Below, one piece after another: positions 31,831-42,464 of a stretch of DNA of 49,467 bases (position 1 is its first letter; every line of letters begins with the position of its first letter). Location: NCBI GenBank assembly GCA_037178675.1, contig JAYMGJ010000014.1, positions 1 to 49,467 of the forward strand, in the 5' to 3' direction. This DNA comes from Scleroderma bovista. Lineage: Eukaryota > Basidiomycota > Agaricomycetes > Boletales > Sclerodermataceae. The translations under genes were made by a program, and so were the position numbers. The notes under the pieces were generated by a model. That model worked only from the letters and a program-made list of their open reading frames with translations. It searched no databases and was not told the origin of the DNA.

Positions 31831-32391
31831 ATGCATCACCATGACCTCATGTTGAACACACTGGACAACACGCACAGCCTGGAACACAGCTCTAAAGGCG
31901 GCACCCAGCCCCAGTATGACAGAGGCAGGACAAATGACCGCCGCCCCAACAGGCGTCAATGGTCACGCTCCCTCTCACGTGGTGACCTCTCCCCTGAGGA
32001 GTCGCGCCGAAAAGGACGTTTCCGGAGGACCTCCCCTCACAACCGTAGCCACTCCTGATCAAGGAAGAACAACTCGAGGTCACCCAAGAGATCACGGCGA
32101 TTTCGTGCCCAAGCCAGGCCACCATGCCCCATCTGTCTCAGTTGCGAAGATCACGAACTCCCTTGCAAGGCACGCGAATTGTGGGACAAATCGGCCAGCA
32201 CAGTCAGCTCCTGGAACCAACAGGGCGGACTCGTCAACGCAGATGGAAAAACCCTATGCTGGGATTTCCAGCGACCAGGAGGTTGCCGCAGCAGAAACCA
32301 CAGGCACGAATGTGCAGGATGTGGGAGCTCCCAACACGGGGCCAATAACTGCCCATCCGCACAACCAGCTCGCAACCCAGCTTCACAGTAG
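31831..32391 (+). pseudogene. Ngaro gag C-terminal part with zinc knuckle, interrupted by TGA
   Basis: The frame encodes a basic RS-rich stretch (DRRPNRRQWSRSLSRG), a TGA at 32056-32058, then RSPKRSRRFRAQARPPCPIC, a Cys/His cluster (CWDFQRPGGC) and a canonical CCHC zinc knuckle CAGCGSSQHGANNC (CX2CX4HX4C), ending at 32391. Zinc knuckles bind the element RNA in Gag. The TGA again fits a CGA-to-TGA change. It overlaps the RT ORF in another frame. Confidence 0.65.
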
Positions 32392-34243
32392 AGTGCAGAC
32401 ACCATACCATCCAGAGGCTTGGAAGCATTTCGTTACCTTACACAATTTAATCGGCCTATATGCACATATCCCACTCTCTTTAACTAATGGCTTCTTTGTT
32501 CGTGCCCCAGCAATAGCTACTACCTTCACCCCCCCTAACCACCCATCCATTGTTTTAAATTACTCCGCTTTCCGAAGCATAATCGAGGCGGAGTTCACCA
32601 AAGGGCGCTACATTGGCCCATTCTCTCCGACCGCACTCAAGAGCCTAATAGGCCCTTTCCAATCCTCTCCGTTATCCATAATCCCCAAGCCTGGGAAACC
32701 TGGGAAATTTCGTCTCATTCAGAATCTCTCATATCCTTGCAACCCCACACCACGAGATTCGCCCACAATAAACACCCTGGTGGACTCTCACCTCTTCCCC
32801 TGTGCGTGGGGAACTTTCGTGACAACATGTACCCTCATCGCCTCGCTCCCCCTGGGCACACAAGGAGCAACCCGCGATGTAGCTGAAGCATATCGGACCA
32901 TACCCCTCCATCCCTCCCAGTGGTCAAGTTTAGTAGTTCGTATTGATGACAACCCACCCACTTTTGCGGTAGATACAGCATTATGCTTTGGTTATGGCCC
33001 TTCAGCTGGCGTATATGGTGAACTACGTGATGCAGGCTTAGACATAATGCGTGCCCAGGGGATCGGCCCTATCATCGCATGGGTGGACGACCACCTCTTC
33101 TTCCGTCTGCCCAGGACCTCAATCAGAGCCTACAACTCTTGGCGAACCCATACTGCTGATATAATCACACAGAATGGGGGACGGACCCATGAAAGATGCA
33201 GGATATGGTTCAAAGGACGTGAACTTGCAGATGGGACTCACGAAGAGTTTGCAGAGGATTGTTCCAGGCCACTGAGAGACTTCCCCCGTCCTGAGGAGCC
33301 AGCAGCGGACTCAGATGATGACCAGTATGCCTACAATTTTAGCGACATCAATTCAATCTCTTACCAGCTGGGGATCCCTTGGGAAGCATCTAAAGACACC
33401 CCCTTCTCCTCCAAACCAGTCTACTTGGGGTTCAAATGGGATTTACAGCGTAAGACGGTTTGCCTAACAGAACACAAACGGCAGAAGTACACCACTGCAA
33501 TCCACCAGTGGCTACAATCACCGTGCCATCCGCTCAGCGATGTGGAGAAGTTGTATGGCAAGCTGTCTCACGCAGCTTTAGTAATCCCTGAGGGCAGCAC
33601 GTACCTCATGTCCCTGCAGGCCATGTTAGGGATGTTTGGTGACAGGCCCTTTATGCCACGCACACAGCCACGCAAAACCACAAAAGACCTGGGCTGGTGG
33701 CTCCGCGCACTGGAAAACCCCACCCACCTCCTCATCCCTCATGCTCCCACATCCCTCGACTTGAATGCTTTCTCCGATGCCTGTACCTCCTTTGGCATCG
33801 CGATCACAATCACAGGCAGATGGCGGGCCTGGTGTCTGCTCCCAGGCTGGGATTCAGACAGCCGGGATATCGGGTGGGCAGAAAGTGTCGGTTTTGAATT
33901 CCTAATCCACACGCTGCTAATACTCGACAGCTCCACCACACCGCTTACGGTTTATGGAGACAATCAAGGGGTCATCGAAGCATGGCGGGCAGGACGCAGC
34001 AGGAACAAACCCACCAACACAACTTTCAAACGGATTCACGCTGCACTGCAGTCCCCCCCGCGTCGTGTCTTTGCAAAATATGTTCCTAGCAGACACAATC
34101 CAGCCAACGGCCCCTCCCATGGCCTCTACCCCACCTCCCGTGCATCGCTCCCCTGGTTTCCCATCCCCCCCAACATCAAACGTTTCATTTGCGACTACGA
34201 TGACACCAAACACCTCCCTCTCGGCATCCAGAATCAACTTTGA
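31916..34243 (+). CDS. Ngaro reverse transcriptase / RNase H
   Basis: The open frame of 775 aa is uninterrupted. RT motifs: SIIPKPGKPGKFRLIQNLSY (fingers), RDVAEAYRTIPLH with the first catalytic Asp, and IAWVDDHLFF with the paired catalytic Asps (VDD rather than YxDD). An RNase H domain follows, with FSDAC and VYGDNQGVIEAW. The first 150 residues overlap the gag frame and are probably not all translated; the true start could be near 32400 or produced by frameshift from gag. RT copies the element RNA and RNase H removes the template. This ORF and the recombinase are intact although gag is not. Confidence 0.85.
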   Translation: MTEAGQMTAAPTGVNGHAPSHVVTSPLRSRAEKDVSGGPPLTTVATPDQGRTTRGHPRDHGDFVPKPGHHAPSVSVAKITNSLARHANCGTNRPAQSAPGTNRADSSTQMEKPYAGISSDQEVAAAETTGTNVQDVGAPNTGPITAHPHNQLATQLHSRVQTPYHPEAWKHFVTLHNLIGLYAHIPLSLTNGFFVRAPAIATTFTPPNHPSIVLNYSAFRSIIEAEFTKGRYIGPFSPTALKSLIGPFQSSPLSIIPKPGKPGKFRLIQNLSYPCNPTPRDSPTINTLVDSHLFPCAWGTFVTTCTLIASLPLGTQGATRDVAEAYRTIPLHPSQWSSLVVRIDDNPPTFAVDTALCFGYGPSAGVYGELRDAGLDIMRAQGIGPIIAWVDDHLFFRLPRTSIRAYNSWRTHTADIITQNGGRTHERCRIWFKGRELADGTHEEFAEDCSRPLRDFPRPEEPAADSDDDQYAYNFSDINSISYQLGIPWEASKDTPFSSKPVYLGFKWDLQRKTVCLTEHKRQKYTTAIHQWLQSPCHPLSDVEKLYGKLSHAALVIPEGSTYLMSLQAMLGMFGDRPFMPRTQPRKTTKDLGWWLRALENPTHLLIPHAPTSLDLNAFSDACTSFGIAITITGRWRAWCLLPGWDSDSRDIGWAESVGFEFLIHTLLILDSSTTPLTVYGDNQGVIEAWRAGRSRNKPTNTTFKRIHAALQSPPRRVFAKYVPSRHNPANGPSHGLYPTSRASLPWFPIPPNIKRFICDYDDTKHLPLGIQNQL

Positions 34244-34388
34244 CCAGCCAGCTCCCCAGCCACCAGCCGCCAACGCGACCAACCCTACTGCTTATCCCCC
34301 CAATCTAACACCTAAACCATCTGACCTGCGCCCTCATTGTTCGGCCTGAGACCGCATCACCCTGTGGCTTCCCCACCCCAATTCCATC

Positions 34389-35414
34389 ATGATGCATGGC
34401 CCCCAAATCCCTGCAGCAGCAAGAGACAAAGTTCGAGTGGTAACCCTGCATGCCTGGGCAGACTCAACCAAGTTGTCTTATGGTGCCGGCCTGTTAGTCT
34501 TCCACATTTTCTGTGACAGCCACGACATCCCTGAGCGAGAAAGAGCGCCAGCCAACTCAGCGCTCATCTCCCGTTTTATTTCATCACTAGCTGGCTATTA
34601 TTCAGGGCAAACAATTCAAGGATATGTCTATGGCGTTCGGGCATGGCACACTCTGAACGGCTTGCCCTGGTCCCTCCATGAGGACCACATCGCCGCAATC
34701 CTGAAAGGGGCCATCAAGCTCGCGCCCCCCTCCACAAAGCAAGACCTTCGGCAGCCGATCACTGTTGAAATCATCGCGGCCATCCACTCACACCTCACCA
34801 ACAGCCCTTTAGACACAGCGTTCTACGCTTGCCTCACCACCCTTTTTTATACCGCCGCCAGGGTCGGTGAATTCACAGTTCGCCGACACGACTCATTCAA
34901 CCCGGCAGAGAACATCACACCCGCGGGAATCCAGGTAGAGACAGACCGGAATAATCTTAAAACTACGGTTTTCTCTCTCCCTCGCACAAAGTCAAGCCTA
35001 TCAGGAGAAGAGGTTCAATGGGCTGCACAGAACGGCCCAACAGACCCACAGGCAGCGCTTGACGCCCACTTGGCCATCAACAACCCGCCAACCAACGGAC
35101 CACTCTTCACATACAAAGATGGTGACCGGCACAAACCCCTAATGAAATCCACCTTCATTAAGACCCTTAAGAATACGGCTAGGGCAGCTGGCTACCATGC
35201 TGTACAAGGCCATGGGATCAGGATAGGCGCGACTCTCGAATATCTCCTAAGGGGGGTCCCCTTCGAAGTCATGAAAGTCAAGGGCCACTGGGCCAGTGAC
35301 ACGTTCCATTTGTATTTGCGCAGACATAATCAGATTCTCGCACCGTACATACAAGCCATGCCAGCGGGCATGGCAACGGAGTTTGCCAGGCTTGCGATGC
35401 CACCCGTGCGTTGA
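34389..35414 (+). CDS. Ngaro tyrosine recombinase
   Basis: The open frame of 341 aa starts MMHGPQIPAAARDKVRVVTL. An N-terminal SAM-like core-binding part (WADSTKLSYGAGLLVFHIFC) is followed by the catalytic domain. The conserved residues are visible: Arg in YTAARVGEFTV, His-x-x-Arg in GHGIRIGAT, His in KGHWASDTF and the nucleophilic Tyr in TFHLYLRRH. It joins the circular intermediate to the target without duplication. The gap to the RT ORF is about 145 bp. No intron is needed. All catalytic residues are present, so the enzyme could be active. Confidence 0.9.
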   Translation: MMHGPQIPAAARDKVRVVTLHAWADSTKLSYGAGLLVFHIFCDSHDIPERERAPANSALISRFISSLAGYYSGQTIQGYVYGVRAWHTLNGLPWSLHEDHIAAILKGAIKLAPPSTKQDLRQPITVEIIAAIHSHLTNSPLDTAFYACLTTLFYTAARVGEFTVRRHDSFNPAENITPAGIQVETDRNNLKTTVFSLPRTKSSLSGEEVQWAAQNGPTDPQAALDAHLAINNPPTNGPLFTYKDGDRHKPLMKSTFIKTLKNTARAAGYHAVQGHGIRIGATLEYLLRGVPFEVMKVKGHWASDTFHLYLRRHNQILAPYIQAMPAGMATEFARLAMPPVR

Positions 35415-35499
35415 ACTCCTTTTACAGTGAGTCTCCCTCCTATAGACTGGGCGGCCGAGTCCCAGCTCGACGCGTCAGGCGACTACAATCCGGGAACCA

Positions 35500-35667
35500 C
35501 AGCTGACCTCGCCCATCCAGGACCCAGCCTCGCGGCCGGAAGGTGCTGCGCACCCTCGCCCACATCCTGCATAGCATTCATAGCACATCATCATTGTCCA
35601 TAGTAGTTCATTCTATCTATCCCTTGCCTTCGGCCTCACTCCTCTGAGCTCCTACAACCAGCAAAGA
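35500..35667 (+). repeat. Ngaro split repeat B1
   Basis: The 168 bp start CAGCTGACCTCGCCCATCCA and end GCAAAGA, immediately followed by A2. It differs from B2 at about four positions. Confidence 0.9.
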
Positions 35668-35816
35668 TTGGCATTCTAGTACGTAAGGAGGCACGAGTGT
35701 AGGGATAGAATATGGTCTTCGCGGGAGGAGCCGGAGCAGTTGTCGTCTCTCTTTCTCAACGCCCGTCATCACCCCAGCTGCTCGTAAGTCCTGCGCTACT
35801 CAGCGCTCGTTTTTCG
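35668..35816 (+). repeat. Ngaro split repeat A2
   Basis: The 149-bp copy of the left terminus is joined directly to B1; the B1/A2 junction mimics the circle junction. Confidence 0.9.
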
Positions 35817-35963
35817 CCCCCCCACCACTCCCTAGGAGCAGACAGCACCTCCTCTCACCCCACTGACTGTCTGCTTTCCTCGCTACGGTCTCACTCCAGT
35901 TGCCGTGGACTGCCGGTTCACCTGGTCACTCACTTTCAGCACGAGGGGCCCCGCCCGCCCCTG

Positions 35964-36131
35964 CAGCTGACCTCGCCCGTCCAGGACCCAGCCTCGCGGC
36001 CGGAAGGCGCTGTGCGCCCTCGCCCACATCCTGCATAGCATTCATAGCACATCATCATTGTCCATAGTAGTTCATTCTATCTATCCCTTGCCTTCGGCCT
36101 CACTCCTCTGAGCTCCTACAACCAGCAAAGA
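35964..36131 (+). repeat. Ngaro split repeat B2 (right terminus)
   Basis: The 168-bp copy of B1 ends GCAAAGA at 36131. The host flank resumes CATACCATG at 36132. Confidence 0.9.
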
Positions 36132-36360
36132 CATACCATGTTCACGCAGCATTTGGAGGCGGCTACAATAAGTGTCAGACCACATTGCCATCGTTCGAAC
36201 GTCCCTATACCCGCCTTGGAAAGAAGCACATACATGATAATTGCATCCTCCATCAGGTCGGGGGAATGAAGTTCAGGCAAATCTTCAGGTTGAGCATTGA
36301 TACCAAGTTCTGTGGAGGCAGAAAGTGCCTTTATGATATTCTTATGTGGAGGCCGGGCTG
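36132..36360 (-). pseudogene. Dynamin-like 3' fragment, copy 4 (split by the Ngaro element)
   Basis: On the minus strand, ALSASTELGINAQPEDLPEL and DLMEDAI match the DYN-1 segment before its last intron. Then comes an intron-like part that runs into the Ngaro element. The missing GED part lies on its far side at about 30360-30419 (CTGCAGCTCACAGGA in reverse). At about 36360 the HET-4 5' block begins. Confidence 0.6.
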
Positions 36361-36680
36361 AAGCAATACAGAATACGTCTGAAATTGATTATAACCGGGT
36401 CTCCCTACTAGGCAGCATTGAGGCAAGGTAGTCGCTCCTTCTCGACGTATTGTCACCGATTCCAGCAATCGCATGGGTGATCAATAAGGCGTCATACTTG
36501 ATGCCCATATGTCATAGGGCATTCATTTGCTCGCTGTGTTGTGGCGAACCTTTGCGGCTTGGAAACAACACGTGTTATGATTTATCCTGTGCCTTTACCG
36601 CCACCATTGATTGTCTTACTGTGTTGAGGTGCCACCATGAGTGTTGTTTCTATGCCACAATTCTGCTGTCCTCACACACA
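36360..36680 (+). promoter_or_regulatory. HET-4 5' block, distal part
   Basis: The block has the shared motif GAAGCAATACAGAATACG...GGTCTCCCTACTAGGCAGC and the palindrome AACACGTGTT at 36567-36576. It is separated from the proximal part by an insertion. Confidence 0.45.
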
Positions 36681-37268
36681 TAAGACCCTTTGCTGCTGAG
36701 GTGAGTATGGTGCAAGTGAGATGCTGATGAAAGCGGGGAGGACTAGAATACAAGTATGATAGTACAAAAGAGAGAAGAGGAGATAGAGTGTGTAGCAAGC
36801 AGCTATCTAGATCATATGAAGAGTTAGAATACAATATAGATAGTGTGTGTGGGGAAGGCCAGGGGTCACACGCAAAGTCCGAAGGGGGTGCGACCAAGCC
36901 AAGAGCCAATAGGAGGCATGCACATGATTTCCCAAAGATAGGGGGTGAGAGAGGTGCACGGCAAGAGGAAGGCATCGGCGGGCAGGCCTTCTGAGCATGA
37001 AAAGGTCTGACAAGTGGAAGGAGGAAAGATAGGGGCCACCTGCCAGACCAAACATGCTAGAGATGTGAAAAGGAGGTGGGAGGGTCAGAAAGCGATGAAT
37101 GGATGTATGCGTGTATGCGTAAAGTCTACACGAACTGAGAAGAAGAAGACAGGAGAAAGAGGGATAGGGACTCGCGCGATAATCTAAGTGTAGATTATCT
37201 AAGACTCACGTGATCGCTGCAAAGGCCCTGTTCTCACTTATGGGATCGCGAGCTCACTCGTCAGTGCG
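36680..37268. mobile_element. About 590-bp insertion in the HET-4 upstream block, type unknown
   Basis: The paralogous blocks before HET-3 and HET-5 run straight from CTGTCCTCAC to the ACGTCGACAAACGAAAG-type motif. Here the two are 590 bp apart. The inserted DNA is purine-rich on this strand and ends with a small palindrome (TAATCTAAGTGTAGATTA). I could not define terminal repeats. A solo LTR or MITE relic is possible. Confidence 0.5.
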
Positions 37269-37450
37269 AACGTCCAGTCGACAAACGAAAGTGTACTAAC
37301 CTGACTGTATCACCACAACTACAAGCCTACCATTTTGATCCAGACACCGTGTCTGATCTTGGGTCGTCACTAAATCAGTTAAAGGAGGTATGGACACCAT
37401 CCAAAGTTAACGATCGTGTTGCAACTGAATCTGATGCGCGTTTGTGCAGC

Positions 37451-39918
37451 ATGCGCCTGATCAAAGTAGAAGCCTTTCTCGAGAGGGAGCATTTGATTAA
37501 AGAGGGAAGGCCAGTGGATCGTCGCAAGAATGTCCTCGAGTTCGGCGACGACGAAGTAAATGAGTATGCGATTCTATCGCATCGGTGGATGGAGCAAGAG
37601 GAAGTGGACTATCGCGAGATGGTCAAGTTGGCAAAGATGGCTGTGGAGGAGAGAGACGAGATTCGCCAGTGTGGTGGCTATCAAAAGATCCTCCAGAGCT
37701 GCGAGCAGGCTCAAAGGGACGGATATAAGTGGTTATGGGTCGATACTTGCTGCATCGACAAGCGAAGCAGCACAGAGCTATCCGAGGCCATCAATTCCAT
37801 GTATCGGTGGTATGAAAACGCCAAGGTATGCTATGCGCACCTACACGACGTCCATGGTTCATCCTTTCCCACTACGAGCGACAAGGAGAGGTATGCCAAG
37901 TTCAAAGGCTGGCCGGAGTGGTTCTCACGTGGGTGGACACTACAAGAACTGATAGCCCCAAGCAACATCCAGTTCTTCAACAAGGATTGGCAAAGAATAG
38001 GTGACAAGAGGAAGCTTGCACCTATCCTACGAGATATTACTGGAATTGCGGAGCATATATTGATAGATGGACTTCGTGGAAATCGTCCATGTGTTGCTCA
38101 AATCATGTCGTGGGCAGCCCATCGGAAGACGACGCGAGTCGAGGACCGAGCTTATTCGCTGATGGGTCTGCTGGACGTTAATATGCCGATGCTGTATGGA
38201 GAGGGGAAAAAAGCATTTCACCGCCTTCAGCTCGAGATTATCCGCGCATCGAACGACCAGAGCATCTTTGCATGGAATGTCAACCCTATACTGAAATGGA
38301 TGTTGAGGGGGCCTCGCAGTATTCTTGCGGATGGCCCGAGCTTCTTCGAGGACTGTGGCGAAATGGAGCTGATGGGTCACGACGAATTCATCGAATCTCT
38401 CAAGAAGTTGAACGTCCCAAAAGAAGAGCTGGAGACCATCGAAGATCGCCTCGGCTCATTCCCGATCACAAACCGCGGCATCCACATTTGGCTGCTCCTC
38501 TGTCCCTATAGCAGCTCTTGCTCAAGCTTCCAAGCCTGGCTGCCATGCCGCCGCGGTCCATGGGCTTCACCAGTCACCATTTCTTTGACCTTGTTGGAAT
38601 CCAATTACTATAGACACCTAGGGCCCTTTACAGAAATGGGTATTCTAGAGAGATCTCCACAACTACGCCAGGTCCATCTCAGGTATCAAGACCCGCAACA
38701 TTGCAACACTACATTTGAAATCGATGATAGCGCACTCACCGAGAATGGATTCACTTGCTTCGACGTCTCAGAAGACACAGTGACCGGCACCAGGCCTACC
38801 CTTCGCGTCGAAGTCCATTTGTCAGAGGAATTCTCAGAAAACATGCCCACAGTGACCAGGACCGCTTCCCTTCGCATCAAAGTCTATTCTCATAGTCTAA
38901 CTAGCGATCGCTTTGCAGTGGGCCTTAGACAATCTTTTGGCAAGGACCGGATACATGTCATTTCTGATGAATCCCAACTTTCGTTGGAGGAATATGCCCA
39001 GCATGCATGTAGTAAAATGGCGGACGCGCATGCACAAGCCATGGATAAGGCGTGTTCTGGGGTTGAACGCTATGGTCGGATCTGCATTATGCAGACCCGT
39101 CTCCCTCGAACAGTGAGGACCCTTCAGGTTTCATCCGTCATGTGGATGAGCTCAAGGACGTGTGGAGTTAAGCTTGAGGTATTTGATGATCCCGGTTTGG
39201 GTGATGTATCGGGTGAATGGACAACCTTCGGTGTTGACGTGGGTAGTTTTTTGCACGTCTCATTGGCATTAATATCGTTATTTAATGTTTAGGGAACAGA
39301 CGACCCCAGCTGTGACTGGCGGGGTCTCATGATACTCGATCGGCTGGGGAAGTACGGTGAGTATGAAATGCACGGGGTGCCCGGTTATTTCTGGACTGCA
39401 CCCGATGGTATCAAGGTGAGCACAGATACATTTCATACAGTGTTCGAGCCTTACGAGAACAGCTGGGGGACTATGGTCACTTCATGAACTCTAAGAAATT
39501 CTGCTGCAAAGGAAACCTCTTTGCTGATATCGAGTCGCCTTCTTTAAATGCGGACATGACCCCAAGGCAGCACACACTATCTTCAATGGACAATGTTACT
39601 GTCTGGCACTGGAGGGGCTGTTGCCATCGCCACTTATACAAACCACTGTTGCTGTCACTTCCAAGTAACGATGACCTCAGATCAGTGTTGGCTTCGCTCT
39701 CTACTCGTCTCACCAACGGATATCTCATCACAAGGGTCATACAGTGTCTTCCCGATCCTCTAGTTCTTCAAGAGCCCGGCTCAAACATCGCAACAACTTT
39801 GTTCAGCATTGGAAAGCCATTTGTGTGGCACCGAAACAAACGTGCTGGTTCTATGTCGGAAGAACGGCCAGGCGACGAGTTGCGAGGAGTGACCAAGGGT
39901 GACCAAGTTGAGGATTAA
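37451..39918 (+). CDS. HET-4: HET-domain protein, intact, three exons
   Basis: Exons 37451-39238, 39293-39415 and 39463-39918 give 788 aa; introns are 54 and 47 nt, all phase 0. HET blocks: YAILSHRW, WLWVDTCCID and RGWTLQELIAP. The family extension VEDRAYSLMGLLDVNMP follows. It has one insertion of about 20 residues (DTVTGTRPTLRVEVHLSEEF region) not seen in the other copies. The ATG at 37451 matches the paralogue start MRLIKVEAF. The frame is also open upstream to at least 37349 and encodes VSDLGSSLNQLKEVWTPSKV, so an N-terminal extension from a spliced 5' exon is possible. The role inferred from the family is triggering cell death on non-self recognition. The C-terminal tail is shorter than in HET-3. 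Confidence 0.85.
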
Positions 39919-41735
39919 GTAATGAGATGAAGTTGTGAAGCGCTATTTTCTTCTTCGGTGTTGTCTGGCCGTCTGTTCGTCTACATACCATTACTGTGTA
40001 TTTTTCGTGTATCATTTCTAAGTACTGCGGTCCCTAGTATGAAGGAAGGAACACACTGAGGAATCGTATTGCTTGTGAGTGAAGGACATGCATGTTGGCC
40101 AGAGCCCTCAACCGGCGTCCCATCTCACCCTACAATCATCCACACATGTACATATCTACATGAGTCCGACCTGCATAATTTGCCCAGTCACAGGCTGACA
40201 GAGGATATACCCTAACGAAGTTGAACGAACCATATCGCACTTTCGACACAGTAATTTTCTCCCTTCCTTGAGGCACTCATCATCAGCGACCTCATCGAAT
40301 GTACCCTCGGACCAAGATCAACACTGGCAGGGGATATCAATGTCGCCAAAGATGGCGCTACCATTCTTAAGTTGATTCTAACGCTGCAGCCAAGATCTCC
40401 ATCAACATTTCAAAAGTGCGGGACGACGAAGTTGGGGACAAAAGGCCGCCGACCAGCATTTGCATTCTCGCAGTGGATTTTGTTGGGAGGAGCGGGAAGG
40501 CCGATTCCGATGAACATCTACCCACAGATCTTCGAAGGGTATCAGATTGTGAGCATAGAGCGTTGGAAGCATGCAACGTTGGAAAGGCGTCCGTCAATCA
40601 CGCGTGCTATGTTCACGCGCCATTCACAAGCATGTCACTGTCTAATGATCAAATCCTACTGTTTCTGCCGTGCATAGGTCCGATCCAGTGTAGTTCCACC
40701 AAGGTTTGCCCAACATTGCTTGAACCTGTCCTATTGTATTGCATGTTGTGACCAAGACCTCTCCGAGCGTGTGGAATATCATGACCAGCGTGCATGGCTA
40801 TCTCCAAGGTACGACCTGTACACGTCTTCTAAAATGGAAGCATGATCCGATGCGCAACGTACTCTTACCTACTATGAGTCACATACCTACGCTTCGTTGA
40901 TATGATACCCACAGCCATTGACCATGAAGCCATCTGAAGACTAGAACTCACTGGACCGAATGCGCACCAAAGGTGTACTTTAATGCTTGATGACAGGAGC
41001 ATCCTGCAATCGCAGCGGAGAGGCATGGAATTATGAGGAAGTTGGAAATATTGCAGGCAGTGAAAGTTGAGCTTCGGGAGTTAAACGTTAAGTATTTGAA
41101 GTCGAACGCCTTCCTTCGGCTCATATCCTAGTCGTTCTTGAATACCCATGTCGTGTATTTATTGCTGCTAATGTCAATGATATGGGAAGTGGATGTGTCT
41201 TTTGTCATTATGGTTTCTGCAGAGCTGTTAGTTTTATCATCTGGCTGTCGGCTGTCGCCGACTTTGGATTCGAAGAAGCATCCTTTTTTGATCAAAACCA
41301 AATGGCCCCATCGTTCACCAAACGGGAACTCGACACACCTGGTAGTGGACATTTCCCTCATCAAGTACCTTCGTGATGTGTGAGCATATAAATAGGCCCG
41401 GTTGAAAGGTTCAGTTTTCCCGGTGACCAAGCAGAAGAAAAAAAGCTCACCGCAACCACTTCTACAAGACTTTCCCTTGTATGCAGCTGCGACGATCCTT
41501 TTGCAGATGCATTCATACGACGTTGGACATGTGGGGGTCATTTCTAGTGGTCCTCGTGCATGGCGGAGTGGTGTCTAGCATCAGCAGAAGTGCATTAGAA
41601 GTAAATCATCACTAGTATAATTTGACATTATTTCGGTTTGTTCAGAAGAACTCAAAGATCCTGCAGCTATTTTGGCAGCATTGATCCGTCGACGCGTCTT
41701 TGGCATTCACCAATAGGTACACAATGATACTTACA
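39919..41735. other. Long stretch after HET-4, no gene supported
   Basis: 40090-40400 resembles the flank after HET-5 (48760-48970), sharing GTCGCCAAAGATGGCG and neighbouring motifs. The minus strand keeps a short shared reading (GNAIFGDVDIS in the HET-5 flank). Several ORFs of 100-140 codons occur, such as 41541-41128 on the minus strand (MTPTCPTSYECICKRIVAAA), but none shows a known domain. Confidence 0.4.
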
Positions 41736-42130
41736 ACTCAGCAGGGAACAACTCAGCGGAAACATTGAGCTGTGTTGTTGGGAGGCTTTCGCTGTCCCCG
41801 AGTGCTCTGTAGTAGGCACAGATTTCGTCCCTATCAAAGTAACACTGCGTATTGAGAATCGCAGGCGAGCTCTGAAGTCGCAAACAAGTCCATTTTGTCT
41901 TTCGAGCGGCCGAAAGCTCATACATAATCGTCCTTTTGCTTCAGTGAGAAACACGTGGAGACAAATGAAGGACATACAGAACAGATTGTTTGAGACCCTC
42001 CTTCCTATATGTATAAAATGGCGGTCAATAATATCTTGCAGATGAGGGAGGTGGTCTGGAGGGTCGCGCGTGCGAGCCCTAAATGAGTCAGTATATCACC
42101 TTTCGACTGTGATGGGGATAACGGGGTCCT
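41735..42130 (-). pseudogene. Divergent dynamin-like fragment
   Basis: On the minus strand, QDIIDRHFIHIG matches the ESIVDRHFAALG stretch of DYN-1. A GTATGTCC...TGAAG intron-like gap follows, then SSPAILNTQCYFDRDEICAY, comparable with NSPATLNTHNFSAYRDKFLAY in the region before the GED. The spacing matches DYN-1. The sequence is more diverged than the other fragments, so it came from a different dynamin-like gene or an older duplication. Confidence 0.5.
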
Positions 42131-42464
42131 TAGATCCAGGCTCTCTGCATGGCATTATTGATGCATATAATGGCACGAGGTAAAATCATTTGCCTTGCCG
42201 CAGGCACCCCCGAATTGGGAAGTTGGCTTACTATAACCCGCCGAGGACATAGCTTCACTCACAATTTCATGATCGCCACCTGCATCAAGGGTCCCAGGAT
42301 CTCAGGAGGGCGTCGTCGCTCTGGACTACAGAGTAACATTGCCACCACTCTGGCGTACCTAAAATTAGGAACTTTCGCAAACGCCGCGCTGATGGAGGGA
42401 TGAACATGTGCCTTGATGTTCCCGCGCGTATATCAACTAGGCAATCTTCTGGCTATGTCACTGG
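42130..42464. other. No gene supported
   Basis: An ORF of 84 codons at 42149-42403 has no recognised domain. GGGCGTCGTCGCTCTGGACT near 42307 resembles GGCGTCGTCGTGCTGCACTA near 27987, so this is also duplicated DNA. Confidence 0.3.

Larger units (their letters stand above)
30420..36131 (+). mobile_element. Complete Ngaro-like tyrosine-recombinase retrotransposon
   Basis: The element has split direct repeats in the order A1 - coding - B1 - A2 - B2: A1 30420-30568, B1 35500-35667, A2 35668-35816, B2 35964-36131. The A copies are both 149 bp and the B copies both 168 bp, about 96-98% identical by eye. This arrangement is diagnostic of Ngaro-type DIRS elements, which integrate through a circular intermediate. 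Three coding regions (gag, RT/RNase H, tyrosine recombinase) lie inside. Joining the flanks gives GAATGATGTACATACCATG, matching GAATGATTTACGTACCACG at 16150, so no target duplication was made, as expected for tyrosine-recombinase integration. Confidence 0.9.

Noticed and set aside
31375..32058. Alternative genetic code or selenocysteine at the gag TGA codons
   Set aside because: TGA is a normal stop elsewhere in the window (for example in HET-3 and gag) and both cases fit single C-to-T changes from CGA.
41128..41541. 137-codon minus-strand ORF as a gene
   Set aside because: No domain, no intron signals and no second copy in the duplicated units to support selection.
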